A stretch of DNA of 64,000 bases from Nocardioides carbamazepini (GCF_024614185.1 NZ_JAHTLF010000018.1:531821-595820); one strand, 5' to 3'; counted from the stretch's first letter, positions 16,825 to 27,894 are shown. Numbers and translations: made by a program. Notes: generated from the sequence alone by a model not told the origin.

Positions 16825-18990
16825 TCAGGACGCAGGCACCAGCACCTGGGCCGCGCACACCTTGAACTCCGGCATCCGGCTGACCGGGTCGAGGGCGTCG
16901 TTGGTGAGCCGGTTGGCGCCCACCCAGTGGAAGGGCACGAAGACGGTGTCCGGACGGATGGTGGTGACCACCCGGGCGGGCGCCCGCATCTCGCCCCGGC
17001 GCGTGCGTACCACCACCGGCCGGCCATCGGTCGCGCCGATCCGGTCGGCGAGCAGCGGGTGCAGTTCGACGAACGCGCCGTCGTCGGCAAGGTCGCGGAT
17101 CCGCCGGGTCTGGGCGCCGGACTGGTACTGCGCCAGCACCCGGCCGGTCGTCAGGTGCACGGGGTACGACGGGTCGGGCTGCTCGGCCGGACCGGCGTAC
17201 TCCGGCGCGACGAAGCGGGCGCGGCCGTCGGGCGTGGCGAAGGAGTCCGCGAACAGCCGCGGGGTGCCGGGATGCTGCGCCTGACCTTCGGGGGCGGAGG
17301 GGCACGGCCAGAAGACACCCTTCTCGTCCGCGATCCGGGCGTAGCTGATGCCGGAGTAGTCGGCCCGGCCCCCCGCGGAGGCCCGGCCCAGCTCGGCGAA
17401 GATCTCCTCCGGGTCCGTCGAGAAGGCGATGGGTGCGTCCAGCCGCTCCGCCAGGCCCGCGAGGACGTCGAGGTCGCTGCGCACGCCGTCGGGCGGGCTG
17501 AGCGCCTGCCGCCGCAGGACGACCCGGCCCTCGAGGTTGGTCATCGTGCCGGTCTCCTCGGCCCACTGGGTGACGGGCAGGACGACGTCGGCGAGCGCGG
17601 CGGTCTCGGACAGGACGAGGTCGCAGACGACGAGCAGGTCGAGGGACTCCAGACGCCGCGTGATCCGCGTGGCGTTGGGCGCCGAGACCACGATATTGGA
17701 GCCGAGGACCAGCAGTGCCTTCCCGCCGTCGTGCTGCCCGAGCGAGTCCAGCAGCTCGTAGGCCGACCGGCCCTTGCCGGGCAGGCTCTCCGGCGGCACG
17801 CCCCACACCCCCGCGACGTGGGCCCGCGCCGCCGGGTCGTCGATCATCCGGTAGCCGGGCAGCTGGTCGGCCTTCTGACCGTGCTCACGCCCGCCCTGCC
17901 CGTTGCCCTGGCCGGTGAGGCAGCCGTACCCGGCGTACGGCTTCCCCGGCATGCCGAGCGCCAGCGCCACGTCGATCCAGGCCAGCACGGTGGCGGTGCC
18001 CTGGGCGTGCTGCTCGGCGCCGCGGGCGGTCAGCACCATGACCCGCGGGCGTCGGTCGCTCCGCTCCCCGCCGGCTGACGCCGCGGCGCCGGCCAGCAGC
18101 GTCACGAGGGCGCGCAGCTCGTCGGCGGCGACACCGGTGGTGCGCTCGACCCGCTCCGGCCACCAGGCGGCGGCCGCCCGGCGTACGTCGTCGAAGCCGG
18201 TCGTCCGCGCCGCGACATAGGCCTCGTCGACCGCGCCCCGGGCGTCGAGCAGGTGCAGCACCCCGAGGGCGAGGGCGAGGTCGGTGCCCGGCACGGGCTG
18301 GAGGAAGAGGTCGGCGCGCTCGCCGGTCGGGGTGAGCCGCGGGTCGATGACGACGACCCGGCCACCGCGCTCCCGGAGCCGGTCGAGGTGGCGGGCCGCG
18401 GGCGGCATGGTCTCGGCGAGGTTGGAGCCCACGAGGACGACCACGTCGGCGTGCTCGACGTCGGCCAGCGGGAACGGCAGGCCGCGGTCGATGCCGAAGA
18501 CCTGGTTGCCCGCGCTGGCCGCCGAGCTCATGCACCAGCGGCCGTTGTAGTCGATCTGGCTGGTGCCCAGGGCCACGCGCGCGAACTTCCCGAGCTGGTA
18601 GGCCTTCTCGTTGGTCAGGCCACCGCCGCCGAAGACCGCGACGACGTCCTTGCCGTGCGCCTCCTGCAGCACGCGGATCCGGCCGGCGACCAGGTCGAGC
18701 GCCTCGTCCCAGCCCGCCGCCCGCAGCTCGCCGGTCCCCGGGTCGCGCACCAGCGGCGTCGTGAGCCGCTCCCTGCTGCCGCGCAGCCCGCCCGCCGCCC
18801 AGCCCTTGCGGCACAACGCTCCCTCGTTGACCGGGAAGTCCACCCAGGCGCCGATCTCGAGACCCGGCCTCCTGCCGGTCGAGCCACCCGGGCCGGCCGC
18901 GCCTCGGGTGATCGTCATGCCGCACTGGAGGCTGCAGTAGGGACAGTGGGTCTGCGTCGGGGCGGGGGGCACGATCCGATTCCACGACAC
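16825..18990 (-). CDS. nasA: Assimilatory nitrate reductase catalytic subunit
   Basis: A 721-residue molybdopterin oxidoreductase that reduces nitrate to nitrite in the cytoplasm. The N-terminal [4Fe-4S] site is visible (H-C-P-Y-C-S-L-Q-C-G, then C-R-K-G), followed by the molybdopterin domains and the C-terminal dinucleotide-binding domain (L-T-T-G-R-V-L near 610). No Tat signal is present. It lacks the BFD or flavin domain of larger NasA forms, so it needs a separate electron donor, probably the 7469-8974 protein. GTG at 18990 is chosen because a GCGAAAC element sits 4 nt upstream exactly as in that operon; the longer frame to 19032 would start inside the shared promoter box. Confidence 0.92.
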   Translation of the reverse strand: MSWNRIVPPAPTQTHCPYCSLQCGMTITRGAAGPGGSTGRRPGLEIGAWVDFPVNEGALCRKGWAAGGLRGSRERLTTPLVRDPGTGELRAAGWDEALDLVAGRIRVLQEAHGKDVVAVFGGGGLTNEKAYQLGKFARVALGTSQIDYNGRWCMSSAASAGNQVFGIDRGLPFPLADVEHADVVVLVGSNLAETMPPAARHLDRLRERGGRVVVIDPRLTPTGERADLFLQPVPGTDLALALGVLHLLDARGAVDEAYVAARTTGFDDVRRAAAAWWPERVERTTGVAADELRALVTLLAGAAASAGGERSDRRPRVMVLTARGAEQHAQGTATVLAWIDVALALGMPGKPYAGYGCLTGQGNGQGGREHGQKADQLPGYRMIDDPAARAHVAGVWGVPPESLPGKGRSAYELLDSLGQHDGGKALLVLGSNIVVSAPNATRITRRLESLDLLVVCDLVLSETAALADVVLPVTQWAEETGTMTNLEGRVVLRRQALSPPDGVRSDLDVLAGLAERLDAPIAFSTDPEEIFAELGRASAGGRADYSGISYARIADEKGVFWPCPSAPEGQAQHPGTPRLFADSFATPDGRARFVAPEYAGPAEQPDPSYPVHLTTGRVLAQYQSGAQTRRIRDLADDGAFVELHPLLADRIGATDGRPVVVRTRRGEMRAPARVVTTIRPDTVFVPFHWVGANRLTNDALDPVSRMPEFKVCAAQVLVPAS

Positions 18991-19027
18991 CCGCGTTTCG
19001 CTCCGGACATCACCGGACCCACCCCGT

Positions 19028-19051
19028 GTCAACGAGTCCTCACGGTCTCAC
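19028..19051 (-). promoter_or_regulatory. Shared nitrate-regulon box upstream of nasA
   Basis: On the minus strand it reads GTGAGACCGTGAG, five bases, then GTTGAC followed by A, so a consensus-like TTGACA -35 overlaps the end. The GTGAG half-sites are spaced 8 bp. The start of nasA is 37 nt downstream, close to the 38 nt seen for the nitrite operon. Confidence 0.65.
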
Positions 19052-19096
19052 CGACGACCCGCTGTCCACAGGGTGGTCACCGAGATGAGACGCTAG

Positions 19097-20542
<1,446 letters not shown>

Positions 20543-20586
20543 GGTCGGGTCGGGGCGCTCCCGGCAGGTCCGGGGTGGGGGTTGGT

Positions 20587-20668
20587 TCATCACGGTATGT
20601 AGGCCAACCGCCACTTCCGTAGTGGAACTCGGCGCGGGAGGTGCGAGTTCGGCTGCATACCGTGATGA
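20587..20668. repeat. 82-bp cruciform-like palindromic element
   Basis: Perfect 13-bp outer arms, TCATCACGGTATG (20587-20599) and CATACCGTGATGA (20656-20668), enclose two further hairpins: CCACT/AGTGG (20611-20625) and GAACTCG/CGAGTTC (20625-20650). The structure resembles a three-way junction. It lies between the convergent ends of gdhA and narK, where it could also end transcription from both sides. Confidence 0.65.
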
Positions 20669-20692
20669 GACCGCGCCCCCGCGATCCCCGCC

Positions 20693-22198
20693 TCAGATCC
20701 CGGCATCGGCGTATGTCCGCCCCCGGCGGCAGTAGACCGCCCAGGTGACGACGAGACACGCGACGTAGAAGGCAGCGAAGACCGCGAAGGCACTGCGGGT
20801 CGCGGCCAGCGGCTCGCTCACCCACGGGCTGTTGAACGTGATCGGGATGAGGAAGCCGCCGAGCGCGCCGACGGCGCCGATGATGCCGACCGCGGCCGAC
20901 GACCGGCGCGTGCCGTCGAGCAGCGCGAGCTCGCGCTCGGGGCTGTCCTCGACGGTCGCCTGGATGGCGTCGGCGCGGTGGATGGCCGGGATCATCTTGT
21001 ACGTCGACCCGTTGCCGATGCCCGTGCAGGCGAACACCAGCAGGAAGACGCCGAGGAAGAGCGGGAAGACCTCCGTGTTGGTGTCGACGGCGGCGCTCTG
21101 CGCGGCGCCGCCGGCAGCCGGGATCGGGGTCAGCATCGCGAGCGTGCCGAGGATCCCGAGCGTGCCGAGTACCAGCCCGCCGAAGGCGAGCAGCGTGACC
21201 CGCGCTCCGCCGTACCGGTCGGCGAGGTGGCCGCCGAGCGGGCGGGTGACCGACCCGACCAGCGCGCCGAGGAAGGCGTAGTAGGCGAACTCGATGCCGG
21301 ACCCCGAGCCCGGACCGGTCTGGTGCCAGAAGTTGAGCTTGATCAGCAGCGGCAGCGCGGCGGAGTAGCCGATGAAGGAGCCGAAGGTGCCGATGTAGAG
21401 GAAGGCCATCACCCAGGTGTGCCGGTGCTTGAGGATGCTCAGCTGCTGGCGGGTGTCGGTGCGGGCGTTGGCCAGGTTGTCCATCCGGAAGCAGGCGGCC
21501 AGGACGGCGACCACCGCCAGTCCGGCGTACACCCAGGCGGCACGCTCGAGGTGGATGCCGCCCGCGCCGGCCTGCACGAGGCCGAAGACACCGGCCCCGC
21601 CGACGAGCACCGGCAGGAACAGCTGGATGAGCGCGACACCCAGGTTGCCGCCGGCCGCGTTGAGTCCGAGCGCGGCGCCCTTGAGCCGGGCGGGATAGAA
21701 GAAGTTGATGTTCGCCATCGAGCTGGCGAAGTTGCCGCCGCCGAAGCCCGCCGTCGCGGCGATCACGCAGAACACGGCGTACGGCGTGCCCGGCTGGGTG
21801 ACGGCGTACGCGAAGCCGAGCGTCGGCACGAGCAGCAACCCGGCGCTGACCATGGTCCAGTTGCGACCGCCGAAGCGCCCCACCGCCAGGGTGTAGGGGA
21901 CACGGATCAGGGCGCCCACCAGGTTGGGGATCGCGATCAGGAGGAAGAGCTGCTGGGGCGAGAACGCGAAGCCCTGCGCCACCAGAAAGGCCGAGCTGAC
22001 GCTCCAGATCAGCCACACGGAGAAGCCGAGGTGCTCGGCGAAGATCGACCAGACCAGGTTGCGGCGGGCGATCGGGGCGCCGGTGGTCTCCCAGAAGTCC
22101 GGGTCCTCCGGGCGCCAGTCCTCGATCCACCGGCCGCGGCGGCGGGACGGTTCGGGTGCGCGGGTGGCAAGGTCGCCACCGGGGCTGGTCAGGGTCAT
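20693..22198 (-). CDS. narK: NarK-type nitrate/nitrite transporter
   Basis: A 501-residue MFS protein of the nitrate/nitrite porter family. A soluble N-terminus (W-R-P-E-D-P-D-F-W-E) is followed by twelve helices; the NNP signature region appears as A-G-F-G-G-G-N-F-A-S-S-M-A-N-I near residue 155 and a second glycine-rich motif G-A-L-G-G-F near 445. It would import nitrate for NasA, or exchange nitrate and nitrite. It ends convergent to gdhA. Its promoter carries the GTGAG repeats shared with nasA and the nitrite operon. Confidence 0.93.
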   Translation of the reverse strand: MTLTSPGGDLATRAPEPSRRRGRWIEDWRPEDPDFWETTGAPIARRNLVWSIFAEHLGFSVWLIWSVSSAFLVAQGFAFSPQQLFLLIAIPNLVGALIRVPYTLAVGRFGGRNWTMVSAGLLLVPTLGFAYAVTQPGTPYAVFCVIAATAGFGGGNFASSMANINFFYPARLKGAALGLNAAGGNLGVALIQLFLPVLVGGAGVFGLVQAGAGGIHLERAAWVYAGLAVVAVLAACFRMDNLANARTDTRQQLSILKHRHTWVMAFLYIGTFGSFIGYSAALPLLIKLNFWHQTGPGSGSGIEFAYYAFLGALVGSVTRPLGGHLADRYGGARVTLLAFGGLVLGTLGILGTLAMLTPIPAAGGAAQSAAVDTNTEVFPLFLGVFLLVFACTGIGNGSTYKMIPAIHRADAIQATVEDSPERELALLDGTRRSSAAVGIIGAVGALGGFLIPITFNSPWVSEPLAATRSAFAVFAAFYVACLVVTWAVYCRRGRTYADAGI

Positions 22199-22287
22199 CG
22201 CAGGCTCCTGGCAGGCAGAGATCCGGTTGTCGTGCCTCAGCCTGTGCTGCCGCGGTAACGACGCGAGGCGCCCCGAGATCTCGTCTC

Positions 22288-22328
22288 GTCAACTCCGTCT
22301 CACGGGCTCACGCGCCTCACGGGCTCAC
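22288..22328 (-). promoter_or_regulatory. Double GTGAG repeat box upstream of narK
   Basis: On the minus strand two GTGAG-N3-GTGAG pairs occur, the second followed by five bases and GTTGAC, the same 24-bp frame (22288-22311) as before nasA and the nitrite operon. GTTGAC is about 90 nt before the narK ATG, further than in the other two cases. Confidence 0.6.
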
Positions 22329-22460
22329 GTCTGTGGAGAGCGCGTGGGGTCAGGGCGGGTCGTGTCGGCCCCTTCCGTCACGGTCGATCTCGCTTCTCCG
22401 TCTCGGGAGATGCGTGCACACTGGAGGAGACCGATGTGTCGATTCGTCAGGATTTCAGCC

Positions 22461-23009
22461 ATGGATGTCGCCTACGCCGAACGCTTCGAGCGGATCCCCA
22501 TGTCCCGGGCCGAGTTCGATCAGCTGCCGGAGAAGGTTCGGGCGGAGTACGTCGACGGCGTCGCTCTCGTGACGCCGCCCGCGCGCGGCGATCACAACGG
22601 GGTGGGCCTCGAGCTCGCGATCGTTCTCCGGCAGGCGTTCCCCGACGCCATCGTCCGCTACGACCGCGGCGTCGAGCTGCCGACCGGAACCCTGCGGATT
22701 CCTGATGTCGCGGTGCAGATCGTTCGTGACGACGAGGCGTGGTCGCCGAACCTGCCGGTGCTGGTCGTCGAGATCCTCTCCCGCTCGACGCGCAGTGAGG
22801 ATCTCTTCCGAAAGACCGACGACTACCGCAGATCAGGGATCCAGCAGTACTGGATCGTCGACCGCGCGGCCCGGACCCTCGCCGTCCTGGTCAATGCGGG
22901 CGAGCACTGGGACATCGGCCTCAGCCTCACGGACGACAGTCCGACGGGCTCGATCGAGGTCGCCGACCTCGGCGGCGTCGAGCTCGACCTGACGGCGCTA
23001 CTGGCCTGA
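22461..23009 (+). CDS. Uma2 family (DUF820) endonuclease-like protein
   Basis: A 182-residue protein of the Uma2/DUF820 family, a PD-(D/E)xK nuclease-like fold. The core motifs are visible: E-Y-V-D-G-V near residue 30, P-D-V-A-V-Q near 85, and V-V-E-I-L-S-R-S-T-R followed by a Y-W-I-V-D strand. Its cellular role is unknown for most members. ATG at 22461 follows AGGA with 8 nt spacing. It stands alone and its end overlaps the end of the convergent siderophore operon by 12 bp. Confidence 0.85.
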   Translation: MDVAYAERFERIPMSRAEFDQLPEKVRAEYVDGVALVTPPARGDHNGVGLELAIVLRQAFPDAIVRYDRGVELPTGTLRIPDVAVQIVRDDEAWSPNLPVLVVEILSRSTRSEDLFRKTDDYRRSGIQQYWIVDRAARTLAVLVNAGEHWDIGLSLTDDSPTGSIEVADLGGVELDLTALLA

Positions 23010-23549
23010 CAGCGCGAAGCCTCGCGCGATCTCCAGCGCGCGCTCCCGGTCGAGGAAGAAGAACTGCGCCGGCTTCTCGGCGATGCTCGTGCGGAGGTCG
23101 ACGAGCGGCCCACGCTCGCAGCCGACCCGCTCCATCATGGCGACGGAGGCGGTGTTGCGCGCGTCCGGCTCGAAGACCAGGCGCCGGCAGCCGGGCAGGT
23201 GGGCCACGAAGTCGAGCCCCGCAGCGATGACCTCCGCGGTCCGGCCGGCGCGGCGCCGGTCGTCGGCGAGGAGGAGGTGGATCCCGACGTCGCCCGGGAG
23301 GCGGTCGTACCACCGGCCGATCTCGTCGACCTCCGGGTCGTAGGTCTGCAGCAGGCCGACGGGGGCCTCGTCGACCTCGATGAGGTACGCCGCCAGATGG
23401 GCCTGCTCGACGATATAGGTGTAGACCAGCGCGACGTCCGCCACCGAGTGGTCGGTCATCCCCCAGAACTCCGCGCGCGGGGTGCTGACCCAGGTGTGCA
23501 GCAGGGCAGCGTCCCGCTCGGGGACGACAGGGCGGATCGCGACGGTCAT
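22998..23549 (-). CDS. GNAT acetyltransferase of siderophore type (IucB/RhbD-like)
   Basis: A 183-residue GNAT acyltransferase of the siderophore acetyltransferase subfamily: H-T-W-V-S-T-P-R-A-E-F-W-G-M near the N-terminus, G-I-H-L-L-L in the middle and E-P-D-A-R-N-T-A-S before the final helix. Such enzymes acylate N-hydroxy-lysine or N-hydroxy-diamines. It is last of five genes and its ATG overlaps the previous stop by 4 nt. Another GNAT domain of the same subfamily is fused to the synthetase in this operon, so two acyl groups or two products may be made. Confidence 0.88.
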   Translation of the reverse strand: MTVAIRPVVPERDAALLHTWVSTPRAEFWGMTDHSVADVALVYTYIVEQAHLAAYLIEVDEAPVGLLQTYDPEVDEIGRWYDRLPGDVGIHLLLADDRRRAGRTAEVIAAGLDFVAHLPGCRRLVFEPDARNTASVAMMERVGCERGPLVDLRTSIAEKPAQFFFLDRERALEIARGFALSGQ

Positions 23550-25537
23550 GCGGACTCCTCGGTGACGGGTCGGGTGATCGGGATCGTGCCCCCGGCCGCC
23601 CAGACCGCCTGCTGGTCGTGGTGGTGCGGCGAGGCCGGGTCGCCGCTCGCGCCGAGGGGCACGACCCAGCGGCTGTCACCGGCCAGGTCCCAGACCCAGC
23701 GGGCGACCGGCCCGTGCAGACAGGCACCGGTGCCGCCGAGGGCGCGGGTGGCGAGGACGCAGTCGTCGTCGCCGGACAGCGCGAGGTACGGAGGCGCGGA
23801 GCCGTCCGGGGCATCGAGGCCGAGCTGCTGATGCGGCGTGAGGGGTACGGCGACGTGACCGGTCCCCCACGCGGCGGGCGCGGGCTGTGTCGCCACCTGC
23901 TCCAGCGCGGCCGCCACGAGCTGCAGCACATCGACGCCGAACGGCTTGCCGGCGGCCAGGATCGCGGGCAGGCACAGCCGGATCCGGCCGCGCAGGTCGA
24001 ACCACGGCGCGAACAGCTCGCCGTGCGGGGAGCCGTCGACGCCGCGCAGCGCGGGGGCGTCGGACAGGCCATCGACGACGGCGGCCCGGACCTGCGCGAA
24101 GAGAGCGGCGTCGACGCTGCCGGCGGCCATCCGGCGGTCCCAGGCGAGCAGCCGGTCGCGGAGCGCCGCGGACAAGTCGGTGAGATCGACCAGGGACGCG
24201 ATCGTGTCGAGCAGCGCGGCGCCGGCGGTCTGCCGGTCGTCGCCGAGCACGGCGCCGACGGCGCCGGGCGTCAGGGGTCCGGCCGCCGCCCGGTCGTCGA
24301 GGAGCTCCCGGATCCGGTGGGCCCGGTGCGGCGGGGCGAAGTCGGAGCCGACCCGCTCGAAGTCCGGCGTGGCACGGTCGTTGGCGGTGACGAGCACCGG
24401 GCCGGTCCGGCGCGGCAGGTCCGCGACCCAGCCGCCCGTCCACCGGCGATCGCCGTCGCGTTCGGGGATCCGCCCGACCACGCGGTGCTCGGTGCGGCCG
24501 TACCGGTCGCCGACCACGAGGTTGTCGACCGGGCCCACCCAGCCGGCGAAGGCGGCGGTCACGTCCCTGGCGCGCCGGGAGCGCAGCAGCGGGAGGATCG
24601 CGTCGAGCCCGAGGTCGCCCAGGACGTAGGCGGGCGTGCGCAGGCTGAACGTCTCCGGTTCGTCCGGTCCACCGACCACCACGGGGCCGCGCTCGGTGAC
24701 GAGCACCTCGACCTCGTGCACGTCGTAGCTGTCGGCGCCGGTGCGGACCCGCACCTGCTCGACCCGGCCGGCGACCGGCTCCCACCCCGACGCGCCCCGA
24801 GCGATGACCGCGTCCCGATGACGGACCAGCTCCTCGACGTACACGTCCTCGTCGTCGGCCACCGCGTTGGTGATCCCCCACGCGACATCGCCGGCGTGGC
24901 CGAAGTGCTGGACACCAGGGACGCCGACGAAGGTGAGGCCGGCGACGTCGAAGGGGTCGTGCGGGTCGGTGCAGACCAGCCGCACCTGGGCGTAGCAGCC
25001 GGGCGCCTCGATCACCCGGTGCGGGTCGCCGGCGAGGATCGGCAGCCCGCTGGCGGTCAGGGACCCGTCGACGACGAGCGCGTTGCTGCCCCCGGGCAGG
25101 CCCTCGGTGCGGAAGAGCGGGAGCCACTCGTCGCCGGTCGTCGCCGCGAGGTGGCGCCGCCAGAGCTGGCTGGGGAAGCCGGAGAACAGCAGGTGCTGGA
25201 CGGCGAACACGGCGAGCGGCGTCCACGGCTGCCACCGGCGTTCGACGACCTCGTTGACGCCCTCGACGTAGGCATCCACGAAGGCGCGACTCTGGGTCGA
25301 GAGGGCGGCGTACGCCCGTCGGGCGACGTCGACGAGCAGCGCGCGGCGAGCCAGGACGTCCCACTCGACGGCGGTCGCGCCGAAGACCTCGGCACAGGTC
25401 CCCTCGGCGCGGCGGCGCTCGACCTCGAGCTGCCAGGCCCGGTCCTGCGCGGTCGCGCGGCCCTGGGCGCGCGCGACCGCGAGCACGGAGTCGCCCACCA
25501 CATGGGGGATTCCGTGCTCGTCGCGGGTGATGGTCAC
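23546..25537 (-). CDS. Penicillin acylase family protein (siderophore operon)
   Basis: A 663-residue Ntn-hydrolase of the penicillin acylase family. The expected nucleophile is Ser151 in G-G-S-N-A-L-V-V, where the precursor would cleave itself. It lacks a signal peptide: the protein begins directly with the family motif T-I-T-R-D-E-H-G-I-P-H, so it should act in the cytoplasm, unlike classical periplasmic penicillin acylases. Similar genes are known beside desferrioxamine-type clusters in some Streptomyces, where an acyl-exchange role has been proposed. Here it is coupled by 4-nt overlaps on both sides. Exact reaction unknown. Confidence 0.85.
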   Translation of the reverse strand: MTITRDEHGIPHVVGDSVLAVARAQGRATAQDRAWQLEVERRRAEGTCAEVFGATAVEWDVLARRALLVDVARRAYAALSTQSRAFVDAYVEGVNEVVERRWQPWTPLAVFAVQHLLFSGFPSQLWRRHLAATTGDEWLPLFRTEGLPGGSNALVVDGSLTASGLPILAGDPHRVIEAPGCYAQVRLVCTDPHDPFDVAGLTFVGVPGVQHFGHAGDVAWGITNAVADDEDVYVEELVRHRDAVIARGASGWEPVAGRVEQVRVRTGADSYDVHEVEVLVTERGPVVVGGPDEPETFSLRTPAYVLGDLGLDAILPLLRSRRARDVTAAFAGWVGPVDNLVVGDRYGRTEHRVVGRIPERDGDRRWTGGWVADLPRRTGPVLVTANDRATPDFERVGSDFAPPHRAHRIRELLDDRAAAGPLTPGAVGAVLGDDRQTAGAALLDTIASLVDLTDLSAALRDRLLAWDRRMAAGSVDAALFAQVRAAVVDGLSDAPALRGVDGSPHGELFAPWFDLRGRIRLCLPAILAAGKPFGVDVLQLVAAALEQVATQPAPAAWGTGHVAVPLTPHQQLGLDAPDGSAPPYLALSGDDDCVLATRALGGTGACLHGPVARWVWDLAGDSRWVVPLGASGDPASPHHHDQQAVWAAGGTIPITRPVTEESA

Positions 25538-27894
25538 GGCGCCACCGGGTTGCGCAACGTGCCGGCGAAGATGAGCGACTCGGCCTGGTCGGTCAGGTCG
25601 ACCATCTGCAGGGTGTTGCGGAGCTGCAGCCGGTTGAGGCAGCTGTGCCGGAACTCCGGTCGCAGCAGGTCGTAGCGCCGCGCGGCCTCGACCAGCTCGG
25701 GATGGTCGGCCGCGTGCTGCTCGATGGTCTCGCGCGCGATCGCCCAGAACTCCGCGGCGGGCAGCATCCCGTCGTCGTCCAGGATCGCCGCGACGAAGCG
25801 CAGCACGCCGTCAAGGATGTCGGTGTGGACGGCGAGCGCCTTGACGTCGTCGGGGAAGCTGCCGCGGATCCGCTCGACCTCGGCCGGCAGCGGCAGACTC
25901 AGCCCACCGGGAGGGGCCATCACGACGACCTCCTCGCCGATGTCCTTCATGAACGCGCCGACCGGGATGTGGTCGCGCAGCCGCAGCAGCAGGTTCTCGC
26001 CGTGCGGCATGAAGGCGAGGTCGTAGGCGTGCAGGCAGTGCACGAGCGGACGGAGGTAGGCCCGCAGGTAGCCGCGCACCCAGGTCGCCGCGTCGACCGG
26101 CGACGCCTTGATCCACGCGGTGACGAGCGCGTCGCCGTCGGCGTCGCGGTGCAGCAGCGCGGCCATGGTGGTCAGCTGCTCGCCCGCGGGGGTGCGGGGC
26201 ACCGGGCTCTCGCGCCACAGCGCCGCGATCATCTTCCGGTACGGCGACGGGCCGGCCACGCGGTGGAAGGCATCGCCCGTGTAGCCGATGGCCGCCCGCT
26301 CGCGGAGCACCTCGAACCCGCACGCCCTCAGCTCGTCGTCGGCCTCGACGACCGAGGCCACCCAGTCGTTGATCGCCGGGGTCGCCGCCATGTAGGCGGG
26401 CGAGAGCCCGCGCACGAAGCCCATGTTCTGGATGGCGAGCGCGGTCTTCACGTAGTGCCGCTCCGGCCTGCTGGCGTTGAAGAAGGTGCGGATCGACTGC
26501 TGCGGGCGGTGGTCGTCGTCGCCGGCGCCGAGGTGGACGAGGTCGCGGCGCGCGACGTCCGGCGCGAAGGTGATCGCCAGCTTGTGCTGCCACTGCCACG
26601 GGTGCACGGGGACGAACAGGTAGTCGGCCGGGTCGAGACCGAGGGCGCGCAGCCGGCCGGCGAAGCGGTCCCGGACGCCCGGCACCAGCTCGCCGTCGTA
26701 CAGCTCCGCCTCGGTGGCGTCGGCGGCCAGCGACAGGTGCGTGAGGGCGCGGCGCGCGGCGAGCCAGTGCAGCCGGACCGGTCGGCCGGTCTCGGGCGCG
26801 TAGGCGCGATAGTCGTCGAGGCCGAAGCCGATCCGCCCGTTGTTGGCGACGAACGCGGGATGTCCCTCCGTCATCGCCGACTCGATCTCCTGGTAGCCCG
26901 CATCGACCAGGTCGGCCACCGGGACGGCGCGGTGGCGCAGCTTCCACGCACCGGCCGCCAGCGTGGCGGCGATCTCCTCGAGGTAGGTCGGCAGCAGCTG
27001 GTCCGGGATGCCCAGCGTCGGCGCCAGCTCCGCGATCAGCTCCTGGGCGTCAGGGGCGGTCGTGCCACCGTCGCGGGTGCGCTCGATCGAGACGGGGTCG
27101 ACGACCCAGTGGTCGAGGAGGTGCCGCGTCGCCGTGAAGGTGTACGACGACGGGCCGGCCACGACCCGCCACCGCTCCTCGCCGGGGACCGGGGTGGGGG
27201 CCAGGAGCCGCTCGTGGGCGAACTCACCCAGCGCCTTGGCCACCAGGTGCCGCTGGGCGCGGTCCATCAGCTCGGGGGTGAGGTGGTCCGCGGGGTCGGC
27301 GTGGTCACGCACCAACCGGAACTGCTGCGTCTCGGCGGTCCGGACAGCGCATTCGGTAGGTGCGCGGACCAGGTCCGGCGCGTTCCAGTCGTCTCGGGAG
27401 CAGACCGACAGCACCGCGGTCTTGCCGGGCAGCGCGACCTCGCGGACCTCGACGAAGCCGGCGGCGACGTTCTTGGCACGGATCCTCTCGTTGCGGGCGT
27501 CCGGATCGACGACCACCCGGCGCACGGCCGGATCGGCGAAGCAGTGCGCCATGACCGCGTCGAAGACGGTCGTGGTGAGGCCGCGGACCGGGGAGCCGGC
27601 GGGCGGCGCGACGAGCAGGTGCATGCCGAGGTCGCCGTCGCCCACCTCCGGCAGGCCGGCCAGCGGGGAGTGCGCCGGGTCGTAGGTCTCGGCCAGGAAG
27701 ACCGGTCGCCCGTCGACCCGGCCCAGCCAGGCGTCATGGTGCGGGTTCGCGAGGATCCCGGCGTACTCCCGGCCGACGTCGTCGCGACTGGCGTCCTGCA
27801 TCATCCAGTACGCCGAGCGCGGGTGGGTGACCCATGCGTGGAGCAGATCGAGGTCGCGCTCGACGTCGACCGGCTCGAGGGTGACGGTCCGCAT
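25534..27894 (-). CDS. GNAT acyltransferase fused to IucA/IucC siderophore synthetase
   Basis: A 786-residue fusion. Residues 1-175 are a siderophore GNAT domain (H-A-W-V-T-H-P-R-S-A-Y-W, then D-P-D-A-R-N). Residues about 200-786 are an NRPS-independent synthetase: H-P-W-Q-W in the middle, S-I-R-T-F-F-N, K-T-A-L-A-I-Q-N-M-G, G-Y-T-G-D-A-F and H-G-E-N-L-L-L-R-L-R-D. It should use ATP to condense an N-hydroxy-N-acyl diamine with a carboxylate, as DesD does for desferrioxamines. In the des pathway the acyltransferase (DesC) and synthetase (DesD) are separate. Its ATG shares one base with the preceding stop. Confidence 0.93.
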   Translation of the reverse strand: MRTVTLEPVDVERDLDLLHAWVTHPRSAYWMMQDASRDDVGREYAGILANPHHDAWLGRVDGRPVFLAETYDPAHSPLAGLPEVGDGDLGMHLLVAPPAGSPVRGLTTTVFDAVMAHCFADPAVRRVVVDPDARNERIRAKNVAAGFVEVREVALPGKTAVLSVCSRDDWNAPDLVRAPTECAVRTAETQQFRLVRDHADPADHLTPELMDRAQRHLVAKALGEFAHERLLAPTPVPGEERWRVVAGPSSYTFTATRHLLDHWVVDPVSIERTRDGGTTAPDAQELIAELAPTLGIPDQLLPTYLEEIAATLAAGAWKLRHRAVPVADLVDAGYQEIESAMTEGHPAFVANNGRIGFGLDDYRAYAPETGRPVRLHWLAARRALTHLSLAADATEAELYDGELVPGVRDRFAGRLRALGLDPADYLFVPVHPWQWQHKLAITFAPDVARRDLVHLGAGDDDHRPQQSIRTFFNASRPERHYVKTALAIQNMGFVRGLSPAYMAATPAINDWVASVVEADDELRACGFEVLRERAAIGYTGDAFHRVAGPSPYRKMIAALWRESPVPRTPAGEQLTTMAALLHRDADGDALVTAWIKASPVDAATWVRGYLRAYLRPLVHCLHAYDLAFMPHGENLLLRLRDHIPVGAFMKDIGEEVVVMAPPGGLSLPLPAEVERIRGSFPDDVKALAVHTDILDGVLRFVAAILDDDGMLPAAEFWAIARETIEQHAADHPELVEAARRYDLLRPEFRHSCLNRLQLRNTLQMVDLTDQAESLIFAGTLRNPVAP

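Noticed and set aside
18991-19032. TTG start for nasA at 19032
   Set aside because: The TTG is part of the GTTGACA promoter box shared with two other genes; the GTG at 18990 fits the common spacing.
22461-23009. Uma2 protein as part of the siderophore or nitrate cluster
   Set aside because: It is a lone gene on the opposite strand with a family that occurs in many copies and contexts; only its end overlaps the operon.
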